Of a stretch of DNA of 64,000 nucleotides, positions 30,630 to 40,188 are shown piece after piece. The stretch comes from Coemansia sp. RSA 922 (taxonomy: Eukaryota; Kickxellomycota; Kickxellomycetes; Kickxellales; Kickxellaceae). Positions within the stretch are counted from its first letter, which is position 1; each line of letters starts with the position of its first letter. The DNA lies in contig JANBQS010000008.1 of assembly GCA_027577415.1 (NCBI GenBank), positions 19,218 through 83,217 of the forward strand, read 5' to 3'. The position numbers and the translations under genes were made by a program. The notes below the pieces were generated by a model, which made no database searches, had not been told where the DNA came from, and worked only from the letters and a program-made list of their open reading frames with translations.

Positions 30630-32174
30630 ATGGAGGACGATCGGCGGCGACAAGAGTTTTGGCAGACGCTACTTGCGATGGGATTCCAGGGACAGGCAGC
30701 ATGTACTGGGGCATACTCTGGAGTTGAATTGGACTGGCGAGTATTTGAGCGGGGAATCTACCACACCAAAGCAGCCGAGCTAATATTGCATTTTCTCTTG
30801 GGACGCTTGGATGTGACAAGAATTCGGCGAGAGTTCTTCGACTGCTGGCCGATTGGCTCACCACAGCAGGCGAGGGAGTTTCGGGCAAAGGCGTTTCGGT
30901 GGCTGGATGAGATCAGACATGAGCCGGGGTGGCCCTCTGACGTTCCAGTCAGAAGATCGTATGTCGATGAGTGTCGTGGTGTGAGATTCGAAGCAGTTTT
31001 GTGGTCGTTGGCTTTTGTTTCTGCTCATACGCAGCTCCGTAGCTTAGGCCGACCTCTTGTCGAGTTGACTGTGGCTGAGCGCAGCACGGGTCTTTCGTTG
31101 GCTAGTGTCGAGATTGTAAGAGAGGCTTTGGGTAGGAGTCGCATGCGGTATGGGCGCTGTACTCGCGACAGAAGCCAGGCTATTAGACAGTGGCAGTTGG
31201 CCGAGGATAAGCTGCGGCGGCAGATTGCAGCAGCGGAAGAGGGGCGAGAGAAGGCACATATAGAGTATCGCTCTTGTCGGAAGCGTCTTGCTATTGCGTG
31301 TCCTATGGCCGACGTGCCTGATGTTGACGCGTCTGCTGCTGACGTTGAACGGCGGCTGTCGGCATTGGTGGCACAGGCAAAGCGGCTGTGGGGGGACTGC
31401 GCTGGGTGGGTGGAGGGACAGATGGGCACTGTGGATATTGTCGAGTCTGTTATTGAGTGTAGGGCTAATAGCGTACGGTTGGACGCTCGTCGCGATGTAA
31501 GATTGGCGCCGGCGCCGGCTATGGCTGATGCCTGGGCAAAGTGGCTGGCCAAAGACGAAAGCCCATTTAAGGCTGCTGATGTCAACCTTCATGCGGTAGC
31601 GAAAATGGCTAGTGCTTGTGTCGGAGTGTTGCGTCGGTCTGTCGGCTCGCCTGATGAGCCACTGTCGCTTGACGGGGCCAGCGCTTGTGAGCCGAGTCTG
31701 GATGCTGAGCGAATGGCGCGGCTAGATACTGCTATTAGTGCGCAGGACGCTAGGCTGGCCAGGCTGAGGCGGCTCAGAGCGCAGCTGGCTGAGCAGCAAG
31801 CTGGTGTGGCCCGGATTGTACGACTGCCGGTATATGGGGAGGAAGCGCCTGTCGTTGGGGCATTGATGGCGGGTATCCGAAGGCCAGCGAAGCGTGCTGA
31901 GGATATGGCGGCTGATGTCAGTCGGGCGGCGAGGCTGGCGGGGATGTGGGACGATCTGCTGGAGGCCGATGGGCCGGCCTTGCATGTGGTCGACTTTGCG
32001 TGGCCTGAGAGGCAGGCGCTTGTTCCGCGGCTGTCGCTGTCGTTTATGAGCGATGGAGGTTCGCTTTTCTCGGGTGCTGTCAAACGTAACTCTGCTACTG
32101 ACCGCCCCGACGCCCTCAAGCGACTGAGACTTCAAGGGGCTGAGGATGACGTGCCTGATTTCCTTGTTGGATAA
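30630..32174 (+). CDS. HAUS6-like augmin complex subunit (514 aa)
   Basis: The N-terminal 110 residues match the HAUS6 N-terminal pattern: FWQTLLAMGF, HTKAAELILHFLLGRLD, FFDCWPIGS, AREFRAKAFRWLDEI. The centre (residues about 185-225, 370-400) is heptad-like and Arg/Glu-rich, fitting coiled coils. The C-terminus ends in an acidic DDVPDFLVG. Augmin recruits gamma-tubulin to existing spindle microtubules; HAUS6 anchors the complex. An acceptor-like TTGTAG abuts the ATG, so the true start may lie upstream. GC-rich coding compared with the flanks. Confidence 0.75.
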   Translation: MEDDRRRQEFWQTLLAMGFQGQAACTGAYSGVELDWRVFERGIYHTKAAELILHFLLGRLDVTRIRREFFDCWPIGSPQQAREFRAKAFRWLDEIRHEPGWPSDVPVRRSYVDECRGVRFEAVLWSLAFVSAHTQLRSLGRPLVELTVAERSTGLSLASVEIVREALGRSRMRYGRCTRDRSQAIRQWQLAEDKLRRQIAAAEEGREKAHIEYRSCRKRLAIACPMADVPDVDASAADVERRLSALVAQAKRLWGDCAGWVEGQMGTVDIVESVIECRANSVRLDARRDVRLAPAPAMADAWAKWLAKDESPFKAADVNLHAVAKMASACVGVLRRSVGSPDEPLSLDGASACEPSLDAERMARLDTAISAQDARLARLRRLRAQLAEQQAGVARIVRLPVYGEEAPVVGALMAGIRRPAKRAEDMAADVSRAARLAGMWDDLLEADGPALHVVDFAWPERQALVPRLSLSFMSDGGSLFSGAVKRNSATDRPDALKRLRLQGAEDDVPDFLVG

Positions 32175-32425
32175 TGTTTATGATAATAATTTTTCTTATT
32201 TATTAAAAATCGCCGGGGATTAAAGCGGCGAGAGAAAAAAAGATGTGCGTGATCGCCCCCCTAGCATGTGTGGTGGCGTGATCATCCTTTTTTTTGGCTT
32301 GTTGTCCAGACTTTTTCTTTTTTGTATTTTCAAATTCCAATCTCTCTATTATTATTATTCCTATTTTTTTTACATCTTCAGCTCTGGTAGCTGTTGTTTC
32401 TTCTTTTTTCTTTTTCTATTTTGCA

Positions 32426-34666
32426 ATGCTGGACCTTAAAAACTCGACGTATGCGGATATTCGTCCGCACAAGCGTACGCTACTCCACCGGTTCGAGCTA
32501 TGGATGATTAACGATGGCAAGATGTACCTGTACTTTGGGTTTTGGATAATAATCCAAGCGCTGTTGTTTTCGCTCGCTATCGTCAATTACCTGTACTATC
32601 CGATGTGGCAAGACATGAAGGATCTGTTGGGGATTACGTTCATCACAGCTCGCTCGTCGGCGCTGGCGCTGCATGTGGACACGGCGCTGGTCCTGTTTCC
32701 GGTGTGTCGGACGGTGATCTCGTGGATCCGGACTACGCCGCTGAACCGGATCATTCCGTTTGACCACGCGATTCTGTTCCACATGGTCATCGGGTACTCG
32801 ATTCTGTTTTTCACGCTGGTGCACATGGCGTCGCACTACCACAACTACTACAAGGTGTCGAAGGCCACGGGCGTGGCGTACTGGCGGCTGCTGTTCACGA
32901 CGGGGCACAGCATCACGGGGCACATTATGTCTCTGTGTATGATCGTTATGGGGATTACGGGGGCGGCGAGGGTGCGGCGCAAGCACTTTAACGTGTTTTT
33001 CAACCTGCACCACTTGTTTGTGGTGTACTTTGCGTGCTTCTCGATCCACGGGGCGTTCTGCCTGCTGAAGCCCAACCAGCCGCCGTACTGCACGTCGGGC
33101 GGCAACTTTTGGAAGTACTGGCTGGCCAGCGGGCTGGTGTACTTGTTTGAGCGGCTGTCGCGCGAGTTCCGGGCCAGCTGGCGGTCGCGCGAGATGCGCG
33201 TGCAGAAGGTCATCCTGCACCCAGGCAAGGTCATCGAGGTGCAGTTCCGCAAGCCGCGCGCGTTCAAGGGGCTTGCCGGGCAGTACGCGTTCCTCAACTG
33301 CCCGGCCGTGTCGACGCAGCAGTGGCACCCGTTTACGCTGACGAGCGCGCCCGAGGAGGACTACGTGTCCATGCACATCCGGCTGGCGGGCGACTGGACC
33401 AAGGCCTTTGCCGAGACCCTGGGCGCGACTGAGGAGAACTGGAAGGCCCTGGAGCAGTCGCTGGGCGAGGTCGACGCGCGGACCGTCAAGCGCCGGTCGA
33501 AGAAGCCGGGCGTGCGCAAGTCTGTTGCCCCCGCTGCTGCTGGCCGCGACAGCATGGCCTATGCACCCATTCCGCGAGGGGCGGCCGGCCAGCGCAGAAA
33601 CACCGCGCTTTCGGCCAACCGCCGCCACACGATGCTGCTCGTTGACCAGTCCGACGACCACGACGCCGGCCCGCCGCTGCCGCCTGGCGCGCATACGTAT
33701 GGCGCTGGGCGCGGGCAGTCGGGCCTTGCCTCGCGCCTCTCGCAGTACCTGGGAGCTGGCGGCCAGGGCAGCTTCAACGTGCCGAAGATGCCGTCGCTTA
33801 AGCAGCTGCAGGACCATTACTTGCGCGAGGGCGCGGCTTCTGGGGCCCAGTCGAAGGGCGACCCGCTGCATCAGCCGATTGAGGAGTACGAGATGACTAG
33901 CACGGCTGCCGCGTCGGGCAGTGCGCATGGCAGTGGGTCGACTGTTGCTGAGGAGGAAGCAGACGGCATGCAGCAGCTCAAGGCCATTGTTAACGGAGAG
34001 GACGAGTGGGAATCGCTGCCTGTGGGTCCCAACAATCGCCTGGGGCCGGAGCCCGTTGCCCACATGTCCGCCAACATTCTGCCGCAGGTATTGGTTGACG
34101 GGCCGTTTGGGTCGGCGTCCGAGGACGTGTTCAACCACGAGATTGCCATGCTGTTCTGCGCGGGCATCGGGTGCACGCCGTTTGCCAGCGTGCTGAAGTC
34201 AATCTGGTACCGGCTGAGCTACCCCGAGGGATCGTTCAGGCTGCGCAAGGTGTATTTCTTCTGGGTGCAGCGTGACACCAAGTCGTTCGAGTGGTTCCAG
34301 GATCTGCTCAAGGCCATTGAGGAGGAGGACGATGCGCGTATGCAGGAGTATGGTGACTCGGCGGAGAAGATGATCGAAATCCATACGTATCTGACGGGCA
34401 AACTGAATATGACGCAGATGGAGCATGTCCATATGAACGAGGATGAGTTGGATCCTATCACGGGGCTGAGAAGTCCGACTAACTTTGGAAGACCCAATAC
34501 TGATCTTATCTTTAGGGCTGTCGCTCATGAACATCCTGCGACAGATGTCGGTGTTTTCTTCTGTGGCCCTGTCAAACTTGGCTCTACTATTGAGTCTGCT
34601 GCTAAGAAATGGTCGAGTGAAGGCCAGGATGGCACCAAATTTTATTATAATAAGGAGAATTTTTAA
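32426..34666 (+). CDS. NADPH oxidase (Nox) with a 200-residue insert, 746 aa
   Basis: Start at MLDLKNSTYADIRP. Six helices carry the heme-ligand pairs His119/His133 and His195/His208, with the 14 and 13 spacing of gp91phox. FAD binding HPFT is at 301-304. The NADPH half has DGPFGSASEDVF, GIGCTPFASVL, FFWVQRD, FFCGP, and ends in the family terminus YYNKENF. Nox moves electrons from NADPH to oxygen to give superoxide, which fungi use in differentiation and hyphal growth. Between the FAD and NADPH parts (about residues 348-553) is a Ser/Arg/Gly-rich, probably disordered insert; NoxA-type proteins are about 550 residues. No EF hand. Strongly GC-biased third positions. Confidence 0.92.
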   Translation: MLDLKNSTYADIRPHKRTLLHRFELWMINDGKMYLYFGFWIIIQALLFSLAIVNYLYYPMWQDMKDLLGITFITARSSALALHVDTALVLFPVCRTVISWIRTTPLNRIIPFDHAILFHMVIGYSILFFTLVHMASHYHNYYKVSKATGVAYWRLLFTTGHSITGHIMSLCMIVMGITGAARVRRKHFNVFFNLHHLFVVYFACFSIHGAFCLLKPNQPPYCTSGGNFWKYWLASGLVYLFERLSREFRASWRSREMRVQKVILHPGKVIEVQFRKPRAFKGLAGQYAFLNCPAVSTQQWHPFTLTSAPEEDYVSMHIRLAGDWTKAFAETLGATEENWKALEQSLGEVDARTVKRRSKKPGVRKSVAPAAAGRDSMAYAPIPRGAAGQRRNTALSANRRHTMLLVDQSDDHDAGPPLPPGAHTYGAGRGQSGLASRLSQYLGAGGQGSFNVPKMPSLKQLQDHYLREGAASGAQSKGDPLHQPIEEYEMTSTAAASGSAHGSGSTVAEEEADGMQQLKAIVNGEDEWESLPVGPNNRLGPEPVAHMSANILPQVLVDGPFGSASEDVFNHEIAMLFCAGIGCTPFASVLKSIWYRLSYPEGSFRLRKVYFFWVQRDTKSFEWFQDLLKAIEEEDDARMQEYGDSAEKMIEIHTYLTGKLNMTQMEHVHMNEDELDPITGLRSPTNFGRPNTDLIFRAVAHEHPATDVGVFFCGPVKLGSTIESAAKKWSSEGQDGTKFYYNKENF

Positions 34667-34858
34667 AGGAAAAAATAATAAAGAAATTTATGTGTGCTCA
34701 CTCCTTTTTGCTCGTCCTTTGCTCATCCTTTTTTTCTTTTCTTTTCTTTTCTTTCGAGCGACATAAAAATGGAAGGAAGGGAGAGAGAAGAAAGAACCAC
34801 TCTTTTTCTTTTCTGCTTTCCTCAATTTCTTCATATTTATTGCATTTATTTTGTTTCA

Positions 34859-35347
34859 ATGTCTTGGCCATTTGTCATTACTGACGAACCTACTGATGCT
34901 CCTATTGATCGGGACCCTAGAGACATATACTTGGATCCTATTTGTGATGACAAGCAAGAAGCCATGAGATTGACAAATTATTTTATGCAATCACACTGTA
35001 TCGATTTCTCAAAGTATGATGATATTTCTAGCAACAACAATCATGAATTTACTTTTGATGGTGATAATGGTGGTGCTCATTTTATATTCTCCGTGAAACC
35101 CCTTGATAATCACAAGTGGAAGTTGGATATTAGACGAGTATATAGGCCAGAAGATGAGAATAACAGTGGCTCGGATGAAGATGCTAATGACAGTGGTTTT
35201 GAAGAAGGTGAGAATGACAGTGGTTTGGATGATGATGATGAGACTACCTCCAGCAAAGATATTGACATTAGGCAGGGTAGCGACCAAGAATACATGGGTG
35301 ATATGAGCACTGGTCCTGCTGATCTTAGCTCCAAAGAAGGACTTTGA
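34859..35347 (+). CDS. small orphan protein with acidic repeat tail (162 aa)
   Basis: Start at MSWPFVITDEPTDAPIDRD, downstream of a pyrimidine-rich leader. The N-terminal half is mixed and contains the strand HFIFSVKPLDNHKWKLDI. The C-terminal third is acidic with three repeats of the type NDSGxxEGE / NNSGSDEDA / NDSGLDDDD. No known domain. It converges on the orphan at 35602. Size and setting place it with the other orphan genes of this region. Confidence 0.55.
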   Translation: MSWPFVITDEPTDAPIDRDPRDIYLDPICDDKQEAMRLTNYFMQSHCIDFSKYDDISSNNNHEFTFDGDNGGAHFIFSVKPLDNHKWKLDIRRVYRPEDENNSGSDEDANDSGFEEGENDSGLDDDDETTSSKDIDIRQGSDQEYMGDMSTGPADLSSKEGL

Positions 35348-35601
35348 TCAGGGGGCGAGTAAGGTTTTTTTTTAGCTCTCTGTTGTTCGAGGAGTAGTGT
35401 ACTAAGCGCTAGCCAGTTAGAGATACTTTTTTTTCTTAGCAAAAAAATAAATCCTATTTCTAACATTTTATTCTTGACAAATATAGCAACTAGGTTTTTG
35501 TTTATTTGTGTGTGTCTTGGTACTATATTGAAAGAATAAAAAAATCACATAAACTAGCCTTATAAAAAAAATATAGAAACTAGGTTTTTTTTCTCTTTCT
35601 C

Positions 35602-35910
35602 TCAGTTATATTCGGAACTGTGGTATAGGATATTGATTTTTGGGTTTTCATCACCTTTAAATACACTTGACATGAGTGCATCCTTCTCTGTCCAATAATT
35701 GTCATTATATAAAATAGTAAAAGGTTTGTTTGTCAAAAATGGTAGTGCTCCAACTTGAATGCATAACGTCGATATGGTGTCCTTTGGCTTCAATGGAAAG
35801 TTGGTAGTTACACCATCTGGCCCCAAAACTGAAACAGTGTATCCTGTTACTAATCTGCTTGAACTCGTTGAAGCTTTATGATCGCTGGGTGAAGGTGTGC
35901 TCTGAGACAT
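35602..35910 (-). CDS. small orphan protein (102 aa), possibly beta-grasp-like
   Basis: Start at ATG 35910 (MSQSTPSPSDHKAS); three in-frame codons upstream begin with TTG. After a Ser-rich tail the sequence TGYTVSVLGPDGVTTNF and KPFTILYNDNYW has the strand-turn-strand look of a ubiquitin-like fold, but no ubiquitin family motif is present, so this is only a guess. The upstream block 36001-36090 is similar to that of the gene at 37392 (AGACAGGAGGGAGAG, TTAATAGGGC), so the two promoters are related. Confidence 0.55.
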   Translation of the reverse strand: MSQSTPSPSDHKASTSSSRLVTGYTVSVLGPDGVTTNFPLKPKDTISTLCIQVGALPFLTNKPFTILYNDNYWTEKDALMSSVFKGDENPKINILYHSSEYN

Positions 35911-36600
35911 GACTGACAAAATATATTGTTGGAATAAGCCAATAATAACAAATTAAAGAAATAGGTGATGAGAAAAGGAAGAGAAAAATTCCCCCTACCA
36001 GAGCACACGCTCTTTAATAGGGCGACCAAGACAGGAGGGAGAGGAGGGGAAAAAAGCCAGTGCTCCTCTTCTTCAGTCAACGGCCAGTGGTTGGGGAGGG
36101 GTGGTGAAGACATGCTACGAATATAGAAAAAAAAACACAATATTTTTCTGGACTTGGCCATTAATAGCCTCAGATTTTGGGGTACTCCTTTTTGGCCAAC
36201 CTTTGAAACTACTTTTTGCTCAGCTTCCCCTTTTTTTCAAAAGATGACGAACACAGAAAACAGCACCTATGCATCCATTTTTTTTTCAGCGGATTTTCTT
36301 TGAAATCCCTTTTTAAAGACATTTGCCATCCCCCAGGATTCCGCAGTTTTCCTCAACATGAATTTGCTCTGGAATGCATCCTACCCAAGCTGCCTTTCTT
36401 TCTTTTACCAGCCCTTAAAGAATCCTTTTTGCCCAGCTTTTCTTTTTTTAAAGGTGACTTTAGCACAGAAAACAACGCTCCTCACTCCATTGTCCCCTCT
36501 CTCCCTACACCCAAAGCTACCAAACGCTGTTTCCTATCATTTTTTCCCTTGCCTTCAAACATCCTTATGAAGCTACAATACCAAAAGAAATTCCTCTAAT
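35911..36600. promoter_or_regulatory. upstream region with repeated modules
   Basis: Block 36001-36090 matches 37955-38035. A second module, CTTTTTGGCCAACCTTTGAAA.. followed by TTTTTGCTCAGC and CACAGAAAACA (36187-36262), recurs at about 36408-36478 as TTTTTGCCCAGC..CACAGAAAACA. A related copy lies near 38120-38160. Plus frames 36216-36599 run through these modules and are not believed to be genes. Confidence 0.5.
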
Positions 36601-37391
36601 TGTAATAATCGCGTGAATAAACTAGGAAAATGCTTTTTATATTGTATGTATAGTCACGAATACACTCGGGTGTGTGATATAGGCCCTGACAGTAAAACTC
36701 TGGCCTCTGTGTCTTAGTTGTCTACTAAGCACAATAACCATTCCACTACGAAGAAGTTGGCTGACCTACTTGACCACAATATACTTGTTGCACTTGCTCA
36801 CACTGGTCTGCTCAAATGTCTATGGTGCAGCTGACAACGATAATAAGGAGATTTGGTCAAAAGCAATCATTATCCATAGCTATGAGTATGGCAGTGTTTG
36901 CCAATATCATGGGCAATATTGAAGGCTGCCCCTGTTGCTGTTTACAGCACTGCATTTAATGCTCATATGGGTCAGGCTATGCACTTGGTACGCTCTGTGG
37001 TACATCCCGCCTATGTCAATGCGCCCTTACCATATCTTGCTGCCTGCCTCTGCACTTTATGAACAGTTTGCGAACACGCAGATGCACCTGACAACATCAG
37101 ACACTCTTGTTTCTTTGGCTAGTGGAGACTCTAAAGACGCAGTAATGGCTGATGCGGAGAAAGTAGAGGAGCCTTTTGTCACTGCTATTAGCAAACCTGC
37201 TACTCTTGGAAGTTTGTGGCCTAAGCCAACCCTGATTGCATTCAATCTATTCAATTACTCCTTTATTTCCTTACAACTAGCAAATTCAGTAAATCCTTAA
37301 CAATACTAGTTGTACATTGCTCACATTGATCTCTAGATGTGACAGCCACAAGTACTCTATTTTATTCTATCAATGGCGTAAGCTATAAAGA
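36601..37391. other. unrecognised protein-like remnants
   Basis: Plus-strand pieces read like protein in different frames: KKLADLLDHNILVALAHTG near 36755, then AAPVAVYSTAFNAHMG and LVRSVVHPAYVNAPLP near 36925-37030, then an open frame to 37300. The frame changes and stops suggest a decayed gene. I do not recognise it. Confidence 0.3.
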
Positions 37392-37839
37392 TTAATCTGT
37401 CAGTGTTACTTCTTGACTGGGAAGTGGAACTTTTAGTCTCTTGTAGACGTAACGTTTTTTCGTTTCTTTGTTGGTTTTATTAAAATTGACAAAATAATTT
37501 TCCAATGTGCTGGCGTCAACTTCATAATCAAGTAACTTATCCAAAGGCTTCCCTTCTACTTTAATATTTGGAGATGCAAACAATAAGACACAATCTGTTT
37601 TCCTCAGACACACTAGAATCATTTTGATATTTAACCCATCCAGTCTTATCTGAATTGCTATAGTAGATAGCTATATACTGACGATTCGTCCATCCCTTGA
37701 TTGCCGAGTCAATTTCCAATGCAAATAAATGGATTTGTGGAAACGACTCTTTCTTTAACTTGTAAGTGCCCACAAAAGAGACTTCCTTTTTATCGCTTCC
37801 TGAAACCACGTAAACCTTTGCTATACACTCTTCGGACAT
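37392..37839 (-). pseudogene. small orphan gene, paralog of 39128, with a frameshift
   Basis: Begins MSEECIAKVYVVSGSDKKEV and reads through IYYSNSDKTGWVKYQND. The similarity to the paralog then continues in a different frame from DCVLLFASPNIKVEG to LPSQEVTLTD. The change falls near 37585-37600 within GAGGAAAACAG, a likely slippage or base-call site. The paralog at 39128-39586 shows the same layout without the shift there. The combined length would be about 148 residues. Head-to-head with the orphan at 38461. It could be functional if the shift is an assembly error. Confidence 0.6.
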
Positions 37840-38460
37840 GGTTGGAAAACTTTAAATGTTTAGATATAGTAAGCTAAATATGTATGGTGAAAACAAGTAA
37901 TAAAAAGGGATGGGGCAGTGATGCTTTTGTCCAGCATCCATTCCCCCACAGAGGGCGGGCTTCTTAAATAGGGCAGCTGAGACAGGAGGGAGAGAAGGAA
38001 AAATACAACACTTCTTTTCTCCAGTGAACCTTTTGGGGTTGGATGATGTCACATTTTGGCACTACAATGGAAAAAACACTCTATTTTACACACCTGTCTG
38101 TTAATTGCCTCTGATTGGAGATTTCTTTGACCAGCCTTTGTAGCCTTTTTCTCTGCTTCTAATGCTTTATTGCGAATGACGTATGCCAAGAAAAGAGCGC
38201 CCTACTTTTCTTTGTTTAAAAGCAATGACATCATTGCCATCCCCTTTTTCCTTGAGTGTTGAAAGGATCCCTTTCTGCCCTACACCCAACTTTTTTTTTT
38301 TGCTAATGACAATGGTTTTTTGCTGGCAACTTGGACAAGAGAAGAGTGCCCGGGCTCTTTTCCGCACTTTTTTTGGGCAAATTCTTATTCTATATTATTT
38401 TGCCCTTCATCTGCAGCCACATCACATCGTGTCAAATACATCAGCACCAGCACAAAATCT
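37840..38460. promoter_or_regulatory. divergent promoter region of two orphan genes
   Basis: Contains the block 37955-38035 shared with 36001-36090, the 20-base string GGGATGGGGCAG...GATGCTT (37907-37926) repeated at 39654-39673, a TATTTAAG run (about 37965), TGATGTCAC near 38045, TGACGTATGCC near 38178 and TGACATCATTG near 38227. CRE-like sites again accompany orphan genes. Confidence 0.5.
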
Positions 38461-38831
38461 ATGGCTGTTGAGGAACATCACGTATCCATTGCTGATAGCA
38501 GTGGGTATGTGACTGCCTTGCGCCTGGTATCTCGCACATCCATCAGTAGAGCTGTGCCTTTGGCATGGGTGGATGCACTTCTCACACCTTGTGCTGCCCT
38601 TGGGGGCTTCACAGTTGGTGGCGAAGGACGGCGGACATTTACGTGTTTGGAGTGCCTAAAAGAGTGTGGAAGGACCACCTCGCGGGGAGTTTGTTTATGT
38701 GTAGCAACTTGCCCAATCCCTTGCCCACCTTCTATGGTGGTTTAACTTTTGTTAGGGCTGAACCCGACTCTGGTTGGGTTATTGCCAGGGCACTGCACCA
38801 CATAATCCTTCTACTTTTTTGTGTGAAGTAA
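38461..38831 (+). pseudogene. small orphan gene, probably frameshifted
   Basis: Starts MAVEEHHVSIADSSGYVTALR. The first frame stays open to 38745. The more protein-like continuation (ADIYVFGVPKRVWKDHLAGS, LTFVRAEPDSGWVIARAL) is in another frame and runs to 38831. A change near 38620-38640 would join them into about 122 residues, the usual orphan length. The hydrophobic strand plus DSGW recalls SDKTGW and DEDGW in neighbouring orphans. Weak call. Confidence 0.4.
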
Positions 38832-39127
38832 TGGTAGCGTTCAGGCTTTGCACCATAAATTGACCCCCACTAGGGGATTTGTTTGGTATTTATTTATTGA
38901 AGAATAAGGTCAGTTCACTCTCAATCTACTCTCAGTTCACTCTCTGGTGCAGTGCAAGCTAAACAGTGTGAGCCAAAACTTGTCATCACGTCTGCATGTA
39001 AACTAGCTGTTTAAGGATTTCAAAAATTAATACTCTAATTTACTATGATAATGGTAAAGAACTAAAAAAAATAAAGGCCAAATCGAGTGAAAACTGTAAT
39101 GGTCAATCTATAATCTTTACTACTTTA
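38832..39127. other. intergenic, no gene seen
   Basis: AT-rich; a short direct repeat CTCTCAATCTACTCTCAGTTCACTCTC-like stretch lies near 38920-38945. No gene. Confidence 0.4.
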
Positions 39128-39586
39128 CTACTTTATCTCTTCCACTCCTGGAATAGATATGTCAACAGAAAGTTTTCCAGCATAGTCATACTTTTTGTTT
39201 TTTCCTCCAGGAATCTTGTAGTCGTTAAAATGGTTAAATAGTGTTGTATAATCAGTATTGAAATCCAGTAGCTTGTTAAAGACGGCGCTTTCAATTTCAA
39301 AAACTTCGGGTGTAAGGAGCATGACAGAATCTGTGGTAGTCTCCAGAATCCCATCTGTACCTTTAGTATACCTGATCCATGCACTTGCGGTTGAATTACT
39401 GTAATGGGCTGATACAACTGGAGTTGTCACCGTTTGATTTACTGCTTTGAGTAATATTCTTTTAAATTTAAGCACATTTGGGCAAAGTTATCTGTTTATC
39501 TTAAATAAACCTACGTAATTTACTTCTTTTACTTGCTTGCCCGGAATATTGCTTACTGCGTAAACTTTCATATTATACTCTGTCAT
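39128..39586 (-). pseudogene. small orphan gene, paralog of 37392, with a nonsense codon
   Basis: Opens at ATG 39586 (MTEYNMKVYAVSNIPGKQV), then VNYVGLFKINR and a TAA at 39488-39490. The same frame continues LCPNVLKFKRILLKAVNQ to HYSNSTASAWIRYTKG and ends DISIPGVEEIK. Aligned without gaps to the paralog, the TAA replaces the Glu of KKESFPQ, exactly 41 positions apart between VG and YSNS in both. So the stop is a point change in an otherwise intact 152-codon frame. Head-to-head with the orphan at 39925. Confidence 0.65.
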
Positions 39587-39924
39587 GGCTAACAGCTTTA
39601 AGGTGTGTAGACGATAGAAGCAAAAAATATATAGGGTCTAAAGAGAAATAAAGGGGATGGGGCAGTGATGCTTGAAAGCCTTGTTTTGGGCAAAGCAAAA
39701 AGATTACATAGTAAAGTGGTCATGTTGGGGAAGGGGAAAGCTGACACGTCTTACCCAACAGAAGAAAAAATGACAGCCTCTTGACAGCCATTCCTTCTGC
39801 TTAAGCCAATAGACATGGTGTAAAAAGCACGTCTGCTGTATAATTGAAACAAAATATTCTACAGCTCATCCTATACATTCTAATAATTCTACTACTGGTA
39901 CAACGCTTACTTATTTAACAACCC
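39587..39924. promoter_or_regulatory. divergent promoter of two orphan genes
   Basis: Contains the 20-base string shared with 37907-37926 (39654-39673), which sits 70-90 bases upstream of the ATG in both paralogs. A TATAATT run lies near 39838 for the plus gene. Confidence 0.5.
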
Positions 39925-40188
39925 ATGTCAAGTATTGACCAAACGCCTAATCTAAAATTTAATCAAGTTCAATGCACTTCTCTGGAGGGAGTAGCCAGTC
40001 ATATTATAATGTATGCTGTAAGCAATGGAGTCAAGGTCATTCCTACTGAAGCTGGAATCAGAGGTCTGATGTGTGGTGATTACTCTCTTGACTATATTAT
40101 AGAGAAAGGTGATGGTGTGGTAGTCCACTTCATGGCATTCAAGGATGAGGATGGATGGAGTTTGATTTCAACAATATCTGACAGTTGA
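39925..40188 (+). CDS. small orphan protein (87 aa)
   Basis: Starts MSSIDQTPNLKFNQVQCTS and ends STISDS. It is the shortest intact orphan. GDGVVVHFMAFKDEDGWSLI has the hydrophobic strand followed by DxxGW also seen at 37392 and 38461. No domain known. The start is the first ATG after the TATA-like site. Confidence 0.55.
   Translation: MSSIDQTPNLKFNQVQCTSLEGVASHIIMYAVSNGVKVIPTEAGIRGLMCGDYSLDYIIEKGDGVVVHFMAFKDEDGWSLISTISDS

Noticed and set aside
32498..34138. 546-codon open frame antisense to the Nox gene
   Set aside because: It is Arg/His/Gln-rich, has no domain, and is explained by the G/C third positions of the Nox gene on the other strand.
36216..36599. 127-codon open frame
   Set aside because: It runs through duplicated upstream modules shared with 38 kb and has a T-rich composition.
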